A model generated the notes under the pieces. The model was not told where the DNA came from. It did not search any database and saw only the letters and a program-made list of their open reading frames with translations. From the NCBI GenBank assembly GCA_016742275.1, contig JACVCD010000014.1, positions 1 through 64,000 on the forward strand: a DNA stretch of 64,000 nt, given 5' to 3'. How positions within the stretch are numbered: position 1 is the stretch's first letter; each line of letters opens with the position of its first letter. The position numbers were made by a program, and so were the translations under genes. Shown piece by piece: positions 1-9,932 of the stretch. This stretch comes from Gemmatimonadaceae bacterium (GTDB lineage Bacteria; Gemmatimonadota; Gemmatimonadetes; Gemmatimonadales; Gemmatimonadaceae).

Positions 1-31
1 GTGTCAGAGCACGCGAACCGTGCTCTGACAC
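1..31. terminator. Perfect hairpin (13-bp stem, 5-nt loop), possible terminator of a gene left of the window
   Basis: GTGTCAGAGCACG-CGAAC-CGTGCTCTGACAC; no clear T-tract; direction unknown at window edge. Confidence 0.45.
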
Positions 32-115
32 GCCTCTGACTGCGCGTCCGATGCGCAAACCGCCTGATTGATCGCACCATGCGAGGGACATCTCACCCCG
101 TCCCGGAGCATGTGT

Positions 116-1600
116 ATGGCATCACCGTCTTCTCTTTTTGTTCGCAAACCGCTGGCAGCATTACAAGCCGAAGCGGAACGTGGTTTGCTTGCCCGCACAC
201 TGGGTGTGCGTGAACTCACGGCACTTGGCATCGGGTCCGTAATCGGTACCGGCATCTTTGTGTTTACCGGCGTGGCCGCGTCGCAGCATGCGGGACCTGC
301 GCTGGTGATCAGCATGATTCTGTCAGCCGTAGCGTGTGCGCTGGCAGGACTCTGCTATGCGGAGTTCGCGGCGATGGTGCCGGTGGCTGGTAGTGCATAC
401 ACCTACGCCTATGCCACCGTCGGCGAGCTGTTTGCGTGGATCATTGGGTGGGATCTGGTGCTCGAGTATGCGCTTGCGACCGCCACGGTGGCCGTGGGAT
501 GGTCGGGATATCTCGTGAGCTTCCTGCGGGACGTTGGCGTACACATACCACTCGCATTGACCGGGGCGCCCGGGACCGCGCTCAAAGCCGTAGACGGCGC
601 ACCGGTAGCTGGCATTTTCAATTTGCCGGCCGCCATCATCGTATTCGTTGTGGCCGGATTGCTCATTCGTGGCATTAAGCAGTCGGCCGGTGTGAACACG
701 CTGCTCGTCGTTCTCAAGTGCACCGTGCTCATGGTGTTCATTGCCGTGGGCGCACAGTACATACAGGCCGACAATCTCACGCCATTCATTCCCGCCAATG
801 AAGGCACATTCGGTGCGTTTGGTGTCAGCGGTATCCTGCGCGGCGCGGGCATCATGTTCTTCGCCTACGTGGGTTTTGACTCGGTCTCCACGGCCGCGCA
901 GGAAGCGCGCAATCCACAACGCGACATGCCGCGCGGCATGCTGGGTTCACTCGCCATCTGCACGGTCATCTACATTGGCGTGGCGGTCGTGCTCACCGGC
1001 ATCGTGCCCTACAAGCAACTCAATGTGCCCGATCCATTGGCCGTTGGTATCGATGCCACGGGTGTGACCTGGCTCAGCCCGTTCATCAAGATCAGTGCGC
1101 TGTTTGGTCTGTTCAGCACCATGATTGTCACCATGCTTGGACAGACGCGCGTGTTCTTCAGCATGAGCCGTGATGGTCTTCTTCCCGGTCTCTTCTCGCG
1201 TGTGCATCCACGCTTTCGCACACCACACGCATCCACCGCACTTGTGGCCTGTGTGATTGCATTGGTGGCTGGCTTCACGCCCATCAACATGTTGGGCGAG
1301 CTCACCAGCATTGGAACCCTGCTGGCGTTCGTACTCGTTTCCGTGGGCATCATCGTATTGCGTCGCACCGAGCCCAATGCGCCGCGACCGTTCCACACGC
1401 CACTCGTGCCATGGGTACCAATTGCTGCTGCCGGCGCCTGCCTGCTGCAGATGGTGAGTCTGCCGTTTGATACCTGGATCCGGCTGCTGGTCTGGCTGGC
1501 GCTCGGTTTTGTTGTGTACTTCGCTTACGGACGCTCGCGGGCGGCAGGCGTACGTCGCGCCGCAGCTGCGGCCGCAGCCGCATCGGCGTCCGCATCTTGA
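116..1600 (+). CDS. APC-family amino acid permease (cationic amino acid transporter-like)
   Basis: ORF with about 12 TM segments and APC signature (LTALGIGSVIGTGIFVFTGVAASQHAGPALVISMI); start within ORF 68..1600 uncertain. Confidence 0.88.
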   Translation: MASPSSLFVRKPLAALQAEAERGLLARTLGVRELTALGIGSVIGTGIFVFTGVAASQHAGPALVISMILSAVACALAGLCYAEFAAMVPVAGSAYTYAYATVGELFAWIIGWDLVLEYALATATVAVGWSGYLVSFLRDVGVHIPLALTGAPGTALKAVDGAPVAGIFNLPAAIIVFVVAGLLIRGIKQSAGVNTLLVVLKCTVLMVFIAVGAQYIQADNLTPFIPANEGTFGAFGVSGILRGAGIMFFAYVGFDSVSTAAQEARNPQRDMPRGMLGSLAICTVIYIGVAVVLTGIVPYKQLNVPDPLAVGIDATGVTWLSPFIKISALFGLFSTMIVTMLGQTRVFFSMSRDGLLPGLFSRVHPRFRTPHASTALVACVIALVAGFTPINMLGELTSIGTLLAFVLVSVGIIVLRRTEPNAPRPFHTPLVPWVPIAAAGACLLQMVSLPFDTWIRLLVWLALGFVVYFAYGRSRAAGVRRAAAAAAAASASAS

Positions 1601-2364
1601 GCTCCATCGAGCGAGTCGTCTGATGCTTCAGCCATGGGCGCACCCGACGCAGTAGCCATGGCCAATCGATAGCCAGCCTTTCGTACCGTGAGCAGCCACT
1701 GCGGCGCAGCTGGATCATCTTCCAACTTGCGCCGCAGTTCCGCGAGGTGGGTATCCACGGTGCGACTCACAACCTGGTCGCCGTACCCCCACACTTCGCG
1801 CAGCAAGGTGTCGCGTGACAGCAGCGACCCACGCCGGCGCAGCAAGGCCGCGAGCAAGTCAAACTCCCGCGGACGCAGCGCGACTTCTGCACCACGCCGC
1901 GTCACCGTGCGCGTCGCGATATCCACCTGCACACTGCCGAACTGGTGCTGTTCAGAAGCAACGGGAGTACTGTCCCGTTGAGCACGACGCAGTAGCGCGG
2001 CCACCCGCGCGAGCAGTTCCATGAGCCCGAACGGCTTGGTGACATAGTCATCGGCGCCAAAGCGGAAACCGCGTACCTTGTCAGCTTCTTCGCCGAGCGC
2101 GGTCAGCATGAGCACTGGCACGTTGTGTCCACGTTCCCGCAACTCACGCAGTACGCGAAAACCATCGGTATCCGGCAGCATCACATCGAGAATCACGAGG
2201 GATGGCTTGGCTTCGAGTGCGAGGCGCAGCCCCTCTTCGCCGGTGTCAGCCAGCAGCACTGTATATCCCTCGAACTCGAGATTGCTGCGAATCCCGGCCG
2301 CCATCAACGCATTGTCCTCGATCACGAGGATGGTGGCGAGTGGTGTTGAGGTAGAACCACTCAT
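1525..2364 (-). CDS. OmpR/PhoB-family response regulator (receiver + winged helix)
   Basis: ILVIEDN...LVILDVMLPDTDG...LTA...DDYVTKPF plus C-terminal wHTH (RPREFDLLAALLRRRG...VDTHLAELRRKLEDDP...VRKAGYRL). Confidence 0.93.
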   Translation of the reverse strand: MSGSTSTPLATILVIEDNALMAAGIRSNLEFEGYTVLLADTGEEGLRLALEAKPSLVILDVMLPDTDGFRVLRELRERGHNVPVLMLTALGEEADKVRGFRFGADDYVTKPFGLMELLARVAALLRRAQRDSTPVASEQHQFGSVQVDIATRTVTRRGAEVALRPREFDLLAALLRRRGSLLSRDTLLREVWGYGDQVVSRTVDTHLAELRRKLEDDPAAPQWLLTVRKAGYRLAMATASGAPMAEASDDSLDGAQDADADAAAAAAAARRTPAARERP

Positions 2365-3542
2365 GCGGCCAAACCAGTCGGCAGGCCAGCCGGTGTACGC
2401 AGTTGCACCACGAATCGTGCACCCGTTGCGGCATCGTCACGGGGCTCAAAACGAATCGTACCACCCATTCCATCCACCAGCGTGCGGACGATGGTGAGCC
2501 CGAGTCCTGTGCCAGCGCCACGCAATCGCTCATGTACTCCGCGTTCAAATGCATGCCACATGCGTTCGCGGTCTTCGGGGGGCACGCCAGGTCCTTCGTC
2601 TTCCACCAGAACCTCGACCTGCTCACGGGATTGCCGCACACTCACCCGTACGTCCTGCGATGGCGGACCATATTTCACCGCATTGTCGAGCAGATTGAGT
2701 ACGACCTGCCGCATGGCGTCGTGATCACCAACAGCGTATGTGTCCATCTCCGGCACACTCACCGACAGCCGTGCCGACGACGCGAATGGTGCGAAGTGCG
2801 CTGTGGTCTCCCGAACAATGGCCGACACATTCACGACCTGCTGCTGCAGCACATCCGTACCATGTTCGATGCGTGTGAAGCGCAGCACGTTCTCCACCAG
2901 ACGTGACAGACGACGTGTTTCCTGCTCGATGGCCTGCATGGCAAAGGTGTGCTCGTCCTCATTGCGTGTGCGTCCCAGTCGAACGGTTTCCGCGAACATG
3001 AGAATCTGCGCCAGCGGTGTTCGCAGTTCATGAGACACCACGCGCACGAAATTCGATCGCTGCGCGGTCGACAGATGCTCGCGTTGCAGACGTAGCAAAA
3101 CCCAGGCACCGAGGATGCACGTCAGGGCGAGCCCCACGCTCACCAGGAGTTGCAACGTCTGAGGCATACCCGGCGCCATTGGAAAACCGGGTGTGTCATT
3201 GCGTCGGACAATTACGGTGCGTGAGTCACTGGCTGAGCCGATTCGTGCCAGCGGAGCACCAATGACTTCCGTACTGTCGCGCTGGAGAGCCGGCGACTCG
3301 AGCGCCAACCCGGTGCTGTCGAGCAGTCGTACGAGTGCGGGAGTCACTGGTTCTGCGGCCGGTACTGAGGCGGCCAGATAGGTCGCCACCTCACGCTGCA
3401 ACCGGAGACCAGCCTGCCGCTGTGCCCGTCCCAGACTGTACGACGCCAACACCAGCCAGAGCAGCAGACCACCCACAAGGCTGAGCAGCACAGTGAAATC
3501 GGTCGTCGGCGAGCGGCCGACACGTGGGGCAGGGGCGAGCAT
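2361..3542 (-). CDS. Membrane sensor histidine kinase (HisKA + HATPase_c)
   Basis: VVSHELRTPLAQI H-box, NLLDNAVKYG N-box, VEDEGPGV and GTGLGLTIV; overlaps the response regulator by 4 bp; start chosen at MLAPAPRVG. Confidence 0.92.
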   Translation of the reverse strand: MLAPAPRVGRSPTTDFTVLLSLVGGLLLWLVLASYSLGRAQRQAGLRLQREVATYLAASVPAAEPVTPALVRLLDSTGLALESPALQRDSTEVIGAPLARIGSASDSRTVIVRRNDTPGFPMAPGMPQTLQLLVSVGLALTCILGAWVLLRLQREHLSTAQRSNFVRVVSHELRTPLAQILMFAETVRLGRTRNEDEHTFAMQAIEQETRRLSRLVENVLRFTRIEHGTDVLQQQVVNVSAIVRETTAHFAPFASSARLSVSVPEMDTYAVGDHDAMRQVVLNLLDNAVKYGPPSQDVRVSVRQSREQVEVLVEDEGPGVPPEDRERMWHAFERGVHERLRGAGTGLGLTIVRTLVDGMGGTIRFEPRDDAATGARFVVQLRTPAGLPTGLAA

Positions 3543-3787
3543 TCCCGATCTCCAGTCTGGGCATGCCGAGAGAGCATGCCACGAAGGCTTCGGCCACCGC
3601 GGCCGGGTGCGACATACCGTGAATCCGCGCACCGTTGTGCAAATTGGTGCCAGCGGGATGTTCACCGGGAGAGGGGGATGTCAGCGTTTCGTCAGACGTG
3701 AGGGACGCAAGGGCTAACGTGAGGCCGGGGCTCTGCGTAAAATCGACAGGTTCCCGCATTTTCCCCCGCAGTACAACGGAGTGCTTC

Positions 3788-6658
3788 GTGTCTCACGTCG
3801 GACGCATCCGCCGACCTTTCTCGGCGCTGCTCTGTGCCACGCTGGTGGCCCTGCCGGCCGCTCTGTCGGCGCAGCAGACCTCGCTCGAAACCCGCGATCC
3901 CAATCAGAAACAGGATCCGACGTTCGAGCAGAGCCAGAAGGACTGGCTCGCCAACAAGAAGCACATCAGCCCTCTCGTGGACCACTTGCCCATCGTGCCC
4001 GGCATCCCGACGCCGCGCGATTTCCTGGGCTACCATGTGGGCGCGCCGCGCGTGCTCACGTACTACGAAAAGCAGCTCGAGTACTATCGCGCGTTGGCCA
4101 AGGCCACGCCGCGTGTGCGAGTTGAGACCATTGGACGCTCCGATGAGAATCGCGAGCTGGTCGTGGTCTGGATCGCCAGCGAAGCCAACTTCGCCAAGCT
4201 CGATCAGAACAAGAAGAACCTCGCCAAGATTGCCGATCCGCGTGGCATGAGCGAGGCCGAGGTGAAGACGCTGCTCTCGCAGACCAAGCCGCACTATCAC
4301 CTCATGGGTGGTCTGCACAGCGGTGAGACAGGACCGTCGGAAATGTTGATGGAGCTGGCCTACCGCCTCGCGACGGAAACGTCGCCGCTCATCAATCAGA
4401 TTCGCGATCAGCTCTACGTCTCCATCACACCGGCGGCCGATGCTGACGGTCGTGATCGCAACGTGGACTGGTTCCTGCGCGGCGTTGAGATGGCCGCCTC
4501 GCGTCCCGGCGACACCACCGCGAATCGCGGCCCCGCGGCCGGTGCGGTGCCCTACTGGGGCAAGTACGTGTACCACGACAACAATCGAGACATCAACATC
4601 AAGTTGGTGCAGATGCGCTCGATCATCGATTGGTACTTCACGGCATTCCCGCCCATCATGCACGACCTGCATGAGTCGCTGCCGTTGCTGTACACGTACA
4701 CCGGTGGCCCGCCGCAGAATCCGAATCTCGATCCCATTCTCTTCGCCGAGCTTCCGTGGTTCGGCAACTGGGAAATGGCGCAGATGACGAAGTGGGGCAT
4801 GCCTGGTGTCTACACGCACGCCTTCATGGACGGCTGGTCGCCGGGTTACCTCGGCTCCGTGGCGTACAACCACAACGGCCTGATGAAGATGTACGAGACG
4901 CAGTCGGGTCGTGATCTCGACAGCGCAGCCATGGCGGCGGCGCAGCGTCCGGGCCCGACCAACGCGGCGGCGGCTGCGGGTCCAGCAGCCGGTGCGGCAC
5001 CGGGCCGTGGCCCGGCGGTACCGACGGGTCGTGGTGGTGCGCAGGATCGTGAGTGGTACCGCGGCAATCCGATCGGCTTCAACGACGTGGCAACGTTCAC
5101 GCGTCGCTCGAACGCCAACTACATGCAGACCGGCGTACTGTCGGCGCTGCAGCTCGCGAGCATGTTCCCGCAGACCGTGCTCGAGAACTACTACATGAAG
5201 ACGCGCAACAGCATCGAACATGGCAAGACGGCAGCGCCGTATGGCTATGTGATTCCGTTGCAGCGCGACATGACGAAGGTGGCCGAGCTGGTGAACGTGC
5301 TGCGCATTCAGCGCATCGAGATTGGTGTGGCCACGGCGCCGGTGAAGGTTGGCAACGTCACGTACCCGACGGGCTCGTACGTCATCAAGCGCGACCAGCC
5401 ATATGGCCGTCTCGCCAAGAATCTGCTCGAGAAGCAGCAGTATCCGGACGCGCGTCTCAGCACATACGACGACAGCGGCTGGTCGATGGGTTACGCCTTC
5501 GGCGTTGATGTGGTGGAAGTCGCGGACTCGACCATCCTCAAGACCCCCACGACGCTCGTCGACAAGGCGGTGGCCAAGGGTTCGGTGAAGGGCAGTGGCA
5601 ATGGTGCGATCGCGGTGGCGCACTTGGGGTCGAACCACATGATCACGCTGCGCTACCTGCTCAAGAACGTGCCCATGCAGGTGGCCGAAGCGAGCTTCAC
5701 AGCGGGTGACACCACGTATCCGGCCGGTTCGTTCATCATCGAAGGCAAGCACGCCAACGCCGTGCGCAAGCTGGTGGATTCGCTGGGCCTCACGGCGGCA
5801 ATGCTGCCGAGCGTCCCCACCGTGGCCACGCATGCCGCGGATGTGCCGCGCATCGCGATCTACACGCAGTGGTCGGGCACGCAGAGCCTCGGCTGGTATC
5901 GCCTCACGTTCGATGAGTTCAAGGTGCCGTATGACCTGATCTACAAGGAACGCGTGGTGAAGGGCAATCTGCGCAAGGACTACGACGTCATTCTCATGGC
6001 CGAGCAGAATCTGTCCAAGGCCACGGTGATGGCAGCACCTGCGTCGCGTCCGGTACCCTACAAGAAGGATCCGAAGTACAAGTTCCTCGGCATGTACGGC
6101 GAAACCGACGACATGACGGGTGGCTTTGGACAGCCGGGTGTCGATGCCTTTGCTGCCTTCCTCGAGCAGGGCGGCACGTTGATCGCGATCGGTGAAAGCG
6201 CGCGTCTGCCGATCGAGTTCGGTTGGGTGCGTACGGTGGACAAGACGCCGGTCGGTGGTCTGCAGGCACAGCGTCCCTTGGTGGAAGCCGAAATCGTGCG
6301 TCCGGAGCATCCGGCCATGTACGGCTTCGGCAAGACCACCATCCCCGTGAAGTACGTGGGTGGCACGCCGTTCAAGGTCGGCATTGCCGACGAGTCGAAT
6401 GTCGTGGCGCGCTACGTTGGCGGTGACAAGGCCGTGTTGTCGGGTCTCATGACGGGCGCCGATTCACTCAAGAATCGTCCGTTCGTGGTCGACGTGCCGA
6501 GTGCTGTGAAGGGCAAGGGACGCGTGATCATGTTCGCCAACAATCCGATCTATCGTTGGCAGAACCACGGTGAGTTCAACATGGTGTTCAACAGCTTGGT
6601 GAACTGGAACGACATCGTGGCGCCGCCGGTCAAGAAGCCCACGACGGCGATGGATTGA
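3788..6658 (+). CDS. Secreted M14-family zinc carboxypeptidase
   Basis: Signal peptide (RRPFSALLCATLVALPAALSAQQ) and M14 zinc motif GGLHSGETGPSEMLMELAYRL; GTG start inferred. Confidence 0.88.
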   Translation: MSHVGRIRRPFSALLCATLVALPAALSAQQTSLETRDPNQKQDPTFEQSQKDWLANKKHISPLVDHLPIVPGIPTPRDFLGYHVGAPRVLTYYEKQLEYYRALAKATPRVRVETIGRSDENRELVVVWIASEANFAKLDQNKKNLAKIADPRGMSEAEVKTLLSQTKPHYHLMGGLHSGETGPSEMLMELAYRLATETSPLINQIRDQLYVSITPAADADGRDRNVDWFLRGVEMAASRPGDTTANRGPAAGAVPYWGKYVYHDNNRDINIKLVQMRSIIDWYFTAFPPIMHDLHESLPLLYTYTGGPPQNPNLDPILFAELPWFGNWEMAQMTKWGMPGVYTHAFMDGWSPGYLGSVAYNHNGLMKMYETQSGRDLDSAAMAAAQRPGPTNAAAAAGPAAGAAPGRGPAVPTGRGGAQDREWYRGNPIGFNDVATFTRRSNANYMQTGVLSALQLASMFPQTVLENYYMKTRNSIEHGKTAAPYGYVIPLQRDMTKVAELVNVLRIQRIEIGVATAPVKVGNVTYPTGSYVIKRDQPYGRLAKNLLEKQQYPDARLSTYDDSGWSMGYAFGVDVVEVADSTILKTPTTLVDKAVAKGSVKGSGNGAIAVAHLGSNHMITLRYLLKNVPMQVAEASFTAGDTTYPAGSFIIEGKHANAVRKLVDSLGLTAAMLPSVPTVATHAADVPRIAIYTQWSGTQSLGWYRLTFDEFKVPYDLIYKERVVKGNLRKDYDVILMAEQNLSKATVMAAPASRPVPYKKDPKYKFLGMYGETDDMTGGFGQPGVDAFAAFLEQGGTLIAIGESARLPIEFGWVRTVDKTPVGGLQAQRPLVEAEIVRPEHPAMYGFGKTTIPVKYVGGTPFKVGIADESNVVARYVGGDKAVLSGLMTGADSLKNRPFVVDVPSAVKGKGRVIMFANNPIYRWQNHGEFNMVFNSLVNWNDIVAPPVKKPTTAMD

Positions 6659-6706
6659 TGTCGGTGGGGACGTACCGCGTTCCCTGAGCTTGCTGAAAAT
6701 CTTGGC

Positions 6707-6742
6707 GGACCCGATGATCAGCGTGTGCTGGTTGTCGGGTCC
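6707..6742 (+). terminator. Intrinsic terminator-like stem-loop after the M14 peptidase
   Basis: GGACCCGAUGAUCAGC-GUGU-GCUGGUUGUCGGGUCC: 16-bp RNA stem using G-U pairs only favourable on + strand; weak T-tract. Confidence 0.65.
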
Positions 6743-6767
6743 GTCGGCATTTGACAATGGAGAAAGC

Positions 6768-8297
6768 GTGAATAGGCATTCGCCGCGTCGAGCAAAGAAT
6801 CGGACAAGAAAGCGGATATGGTGGTGCGTGACATCAACTGCTGTCATGCTGAATGTCATGTTGCCTGCTCGCGCGGTGGGTGCGCAGGAAGCGGTGCAAG
6901 CACTCCCGGTGGTCATCTCGAAGGAACGTGCGACCTGTGATTTGACGCGAGCAACTTCAGAGGCACTGGTCCAGGTGTGGACTCGCATTCGCGCAACCTT
7001 GGAGCAGGCCGAGGCTACGCAGCAAGCGAAGAAGCATGCGTTCGAACTGTACCAGTTCGAGCGAACGCTGGATCCCGATGGCCGTGTCGTGCGGCGCATT
7101 GTTCAACGCACGCAGAGCGGCAATGCCTTTACAAGTTTCACCCCTCGCAATGCGGACACTCTCGCACTTCACGGCTATGTGCGCGAAGACGCATCGGGGG
7201 CCACGTATTTTGCGCCGAGTGCCGCCACGCTCCTCTCAGAGCCGTTTCTGCGCACGCATTGTTTTCAATTGCAGCCGACACGCGGAGCTGGAAACTCAAG
7301 TGTCGTGGTGGAGTTCACACCGGCCGCCAGTTCGTTGGCCGCGCGCCGCTTTGTCGATGTGGCGGGAGCGTACTGGGTAGATCGCGCGACTGCACGCCTC
7401 GACAGCGTGCAGTTCCGCTACGTTGGTCTGCCGGAATTCGTCACAGCGGCGCAAGCCGGTGGCACGGTGGCATTTGCGCGCATTGCCGATGGGCCGGTGT
7501 TTGTAAGCGCGTGGTCGATGCGTATGCCACGAATTGGTGAACGGCCACGTGCCAATGATGACCGACTGCGTCGCAGCACCTACTCGACGGAAAGGCGAAT
7601 CGTGGTCGACGTGCAGGAGGAAGGTGGGGTAGTGCTGGCTGCTTCGGTCGGCGGAGCGTCCTCACTCAACTCCGCTTACCGAGCCAACCTTCCTCAAGTC
7701 CAGGTGCAGTTGACGCCAGTACCGAACTGGATTGCGCGGGCACGTGTGGAGGTGCAGGGAACGAGTCTGTCACAGCGATTTGACAGTAGCGGGAGCGCGA
7801 GTCTTCGCGTGCCACCAGGACGATACACGCTCGCCATCGGACTTCCGTTCGGTCCGTCCGAGTCGCTGCCCCTCGAGGGAATCGCCGATACAAAAGAGAC
7901 GCGACCGCGTACCATGCAGCTGCCGGATCCGGACCGTTTGCTACGGCACATGTGTGAGGCCAAAGAGAATGGCCGGGGAAAGGCCGCCGTGTGGGGAACG
8001 GTTCGTGACTCACTCGGACGAGGTGTATCCAACGTGCCGGTCAACGCCAGCTGGTATGGCAATGTGCGGCTCCCGACCTCGGCATCTGGTGACCGGCTGA
8101 GCGCCGTCAAGCAGGAAGCAACCACACGGACTGGCAGCGGCGGTGAGTTTCTCCTGTGCTCTCTTCCAACCGGCGACGTGCTGATCGAAACACAGGCTGG
8201 CGACGCCGCGGCAACCGGCCGCATTAAGATTGCCGATCGTGACAGACTCCTTCCCGACGAGCTGGTGCTCGTGCTCCAGGGACGCGGCGTCAGGTAA
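6768..8297 (+). CDS. Secreted hypothetical protein with C-terminal carboxypeptidase-regulatory-like domains
   Basis: Long ORF; GGAG upstream of GTG; signal-like N-terminus (VMLNVMLPARAVGAQ); repeated beta-rich DSLGRGVSNVPV-type segments. Confidence 0.7.
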   Translation: MNRHSPRRAKNRTRKRIWWCVTSTAVMLNVMLPARAVGAQEAVQALPVVISKERATCDLTRATSEALVQVWTRIRATLEQAEATQQAKKHAFELYQFERTLDPDGRVVRRIVQRTQSGNAFTSFTPRNADTLALHGYVREDASGATYFAPSAATLLSEPFLRTHCFQLQPTRGAGNSSVVVEFTPAASSLAARRFVDVAGAYWVDRATARLDSVQFRYVGLPEFVTAAQAGGTVAFARIADGPVFVSAWSMRMPRIGERPRANDDRLRRSTYSTERRIVVDVQEEGGVVLAASVGGASSLNSAYRANLPQVQVQLTPVPNWIARARVEVQGTSLSQRFDSSGSASLRVPPGRYTLAIGLPFGPSESLPLEGIADTKETRPRTMQLPDPDRLLRHMCEAKENGRGKAAVWGTVRDSLGRGVSNVPVNASWYGNVRLPTSASGDRLSAVKQEATTRTGSGGEFLLCSLPTGDVLIETQAGDAAATGRIKIADRDRLLPDELVLVLQGRGVR

Positions 8298-8415
8298 CCG
8301 CAGAACGGTTCAGCAGGCGAACTCTGGCGATGTCATTCGGAAACAATCACACGCGTGTTTCATCAACACGTGAGTCCTGCATTGCGACATCACGAACGCG
8401 AGAATTGAATGTGAA

Positions 8416-8424
8416 TGTGGATAA
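8416..8424. promoter_or_regulatory. Perfect DnaA-box 9-mer (TGTGGATAA / TTATCCACA)
   Basis: Exact consensus match in the ftsZ upstream region; single copy. Confidence 0.4.
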
Positions 8425-8426
8425 CA

Positions 8427-8442
8427 TGTGAGCCGCCTCACA
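8427..8442. promoter_or_regulatory. CRP/FNR-family-like palindrome TGTGA-N6-TCACA
   Basis: TGTGAGCCGCCTCACA, both half-sites perfect, 2 bp from the DnaA-box match. Confidence 0.4.
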
Positions 8443-8479
8443 GCGGCAATTGTGCGCCAAGTCGTGTAAAAATCACGGG

Positions 8480-8507
8480 TTGCGCGAAGTCCTCGAATGT
8501 GTATTCT
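8480..8507 (+). promoter_or_regulatory. Candidate sigma70-type promoter for ftsZ
   Basis: TTGCGC-N16-TATTCT in the 380-bp intergenic region upstream of ftsZ. Confidence 0.35.
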
Positions 8508-8678
8508 AGGGGAAGTTTCCGAAGTCTGTATGCTCCGTCCACATTTGCACATGGTCGGCGAGCGCGGTCCCTCAACGTCGGGGGGAGCTCGCGGCACGCC
8601 GACTCCGCTGGTGTTTTCGCCGTACACCATCGGCTCCTTCACCCTGTGCCCGAATAGCCCCGTATGGAGCTTCCCCGC

Positions 8679-9932
8679 ATGACCTTCGAGTTCGAAGAGA
8701 GCGCTGCCCAGAACGCCCGCATGAAGGTCGTGGGTGTGGGTGGCGGTGGCGGCAATGCCGTCAACCGCATGATCGAGGAACACCTCGAGGGCGTCGAGTT
8801 CATTTCCGTGAACACTGACGCTCAGGCGCTCATGAACTCCAAGGCCGACGTCAAGATTCAGATCGGCAAGAAGCTCACGCGTGGTCTCGGTGCCGGTGCA
8901 CGTCCTGAGATCGGACGCCAGGCCGTTGAAGAGAATCGCGAAGACACCAAGCGCGTGCTCGGTAACGCCGATCTCGTGTTTGTCACCTGTGGTATGGGTG
9001 GTGGTACGGGCACTGGTGCGGCGCCGGTCATCTGCCAGCTCGCGCGTGAAGGCGGCGCGCTGACGGTGGGCATCGTCACCCGTCCCTTCCTCTTCGAAGG
9101 CCGCAAGCGTATGCGTCAGGCCGAAGAGGGCATCAGCGAAATGCGGAAGCATGTGGACACGATGATCATCGTGCCCAACGAGCGACTGCTTGCTGTAGTA
9201 GGCAAGGGCATCCCGTTCCATGAAGCCCTCAAGAAGGCCGACGAAGTGCTACTGCACGCGACGCAGGGTATCTCGGTGCTCATCTCCGAGACCGGTCTCG
9301 TGAACGTCGACTTTGCCGACGTGCGCACGGTCATGCAGAACGGTGGCTCGGCGCTCATGGGCACCGGCATCGGTCGCGGCGAGAATCGTGCATCGGAAGC
9401 GGCGCAGCAGGCGATCGCGTCGCCCCTGCTCGACAACGTGTCGATCTCGGGCGCCACGGGCGTGCTGGTCAACATCACGGGTGGTGAAGATCTCACCCTC
9501 GGCGAAGTGCATCAGATCAACGACATCGTGCACGACGCAGTTGGGGACGAGGCGGAAATCATCTTCGGTGCCGTGCATGAGCCCGCCATGATGGGCGAGA
9601 TTCGCGTCACGGTTATCGCGACCGGCTTTGATCGCTACGTCCAGCAGGGAAGCGTTTCGCACCAGATGGCGGCTCCTTCGCCCTTTGCCCCTTCCGCGCG
9701 GCCGTCCCATGCCGCATCTTCGGAAGCTCAGGTCGCTGCTGCCAAGGCGCCCTCGGTGTTGCCGTTCCCGACCAAGGACCGGACCGCTCCGAGACCGCCG
9801 GCTACCCCCACTCGTCCTATGTGGGACGGCGCGGCGCCGAGGCCGCCGCGGGTCCCACCGACTTCCCCGTCGACGAGCGCTGAGCTCGACGACATGGAAA
9901 TCCCCACGTTCATTCGGAGACAGATGGATTGA
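8679..9932 (+). CDS. ftsZ: Cell division protein FtsZ
   Basis: [16 protein letters not shown], tubulin signature [13 protein letters not shown]-terminal peptide [14 protein letters not shown]. Confidence 0.98.
   Translation: MTFEFEESAAQNARMKVVGVGGGGGNAVNRMIEEHLEGVEFISVNTDAQALMNSKADVKIQIGKKLTRGLGAGARPEIGRQAVEENREDTKRVLGNADLVFVTCGMGGGTGTGAAPVICQLAREGGALTVGIVTRPFLFEGRKRMRQAEEGISEMRKHVDTMIIVPNERLLAVVGKGIPFHEALKKADEVLLHATQGISVLISETGLVNVDFADVRTVMQNGGSALMGTGIGRGENRASEAAQQAIASPLLDNVSISGATGVLVNITGGEDLTLGEVHQINDIVHDAVGDEAEIIFGAVHEPAMMGEIRVTVIATGFDRYVQQGSVSHQMAAPSPFAPSARPSHAASSEAQVAAAKAPSVLPFPTKDRTAPRPPATPTRPMWDGAAPRPPRVPPTSPSTSAELDDMEIPTFIRRQMD

Noticed and set aside
3692-6310. 872-aa antisense ORF opposite the M14 peptidase
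   Set aside because: Shadow ORF typical of high-GC codon bias; Arg/His-rich translation, no recognisable domain, and the opposite strand encodes a clear M14 enzyme.
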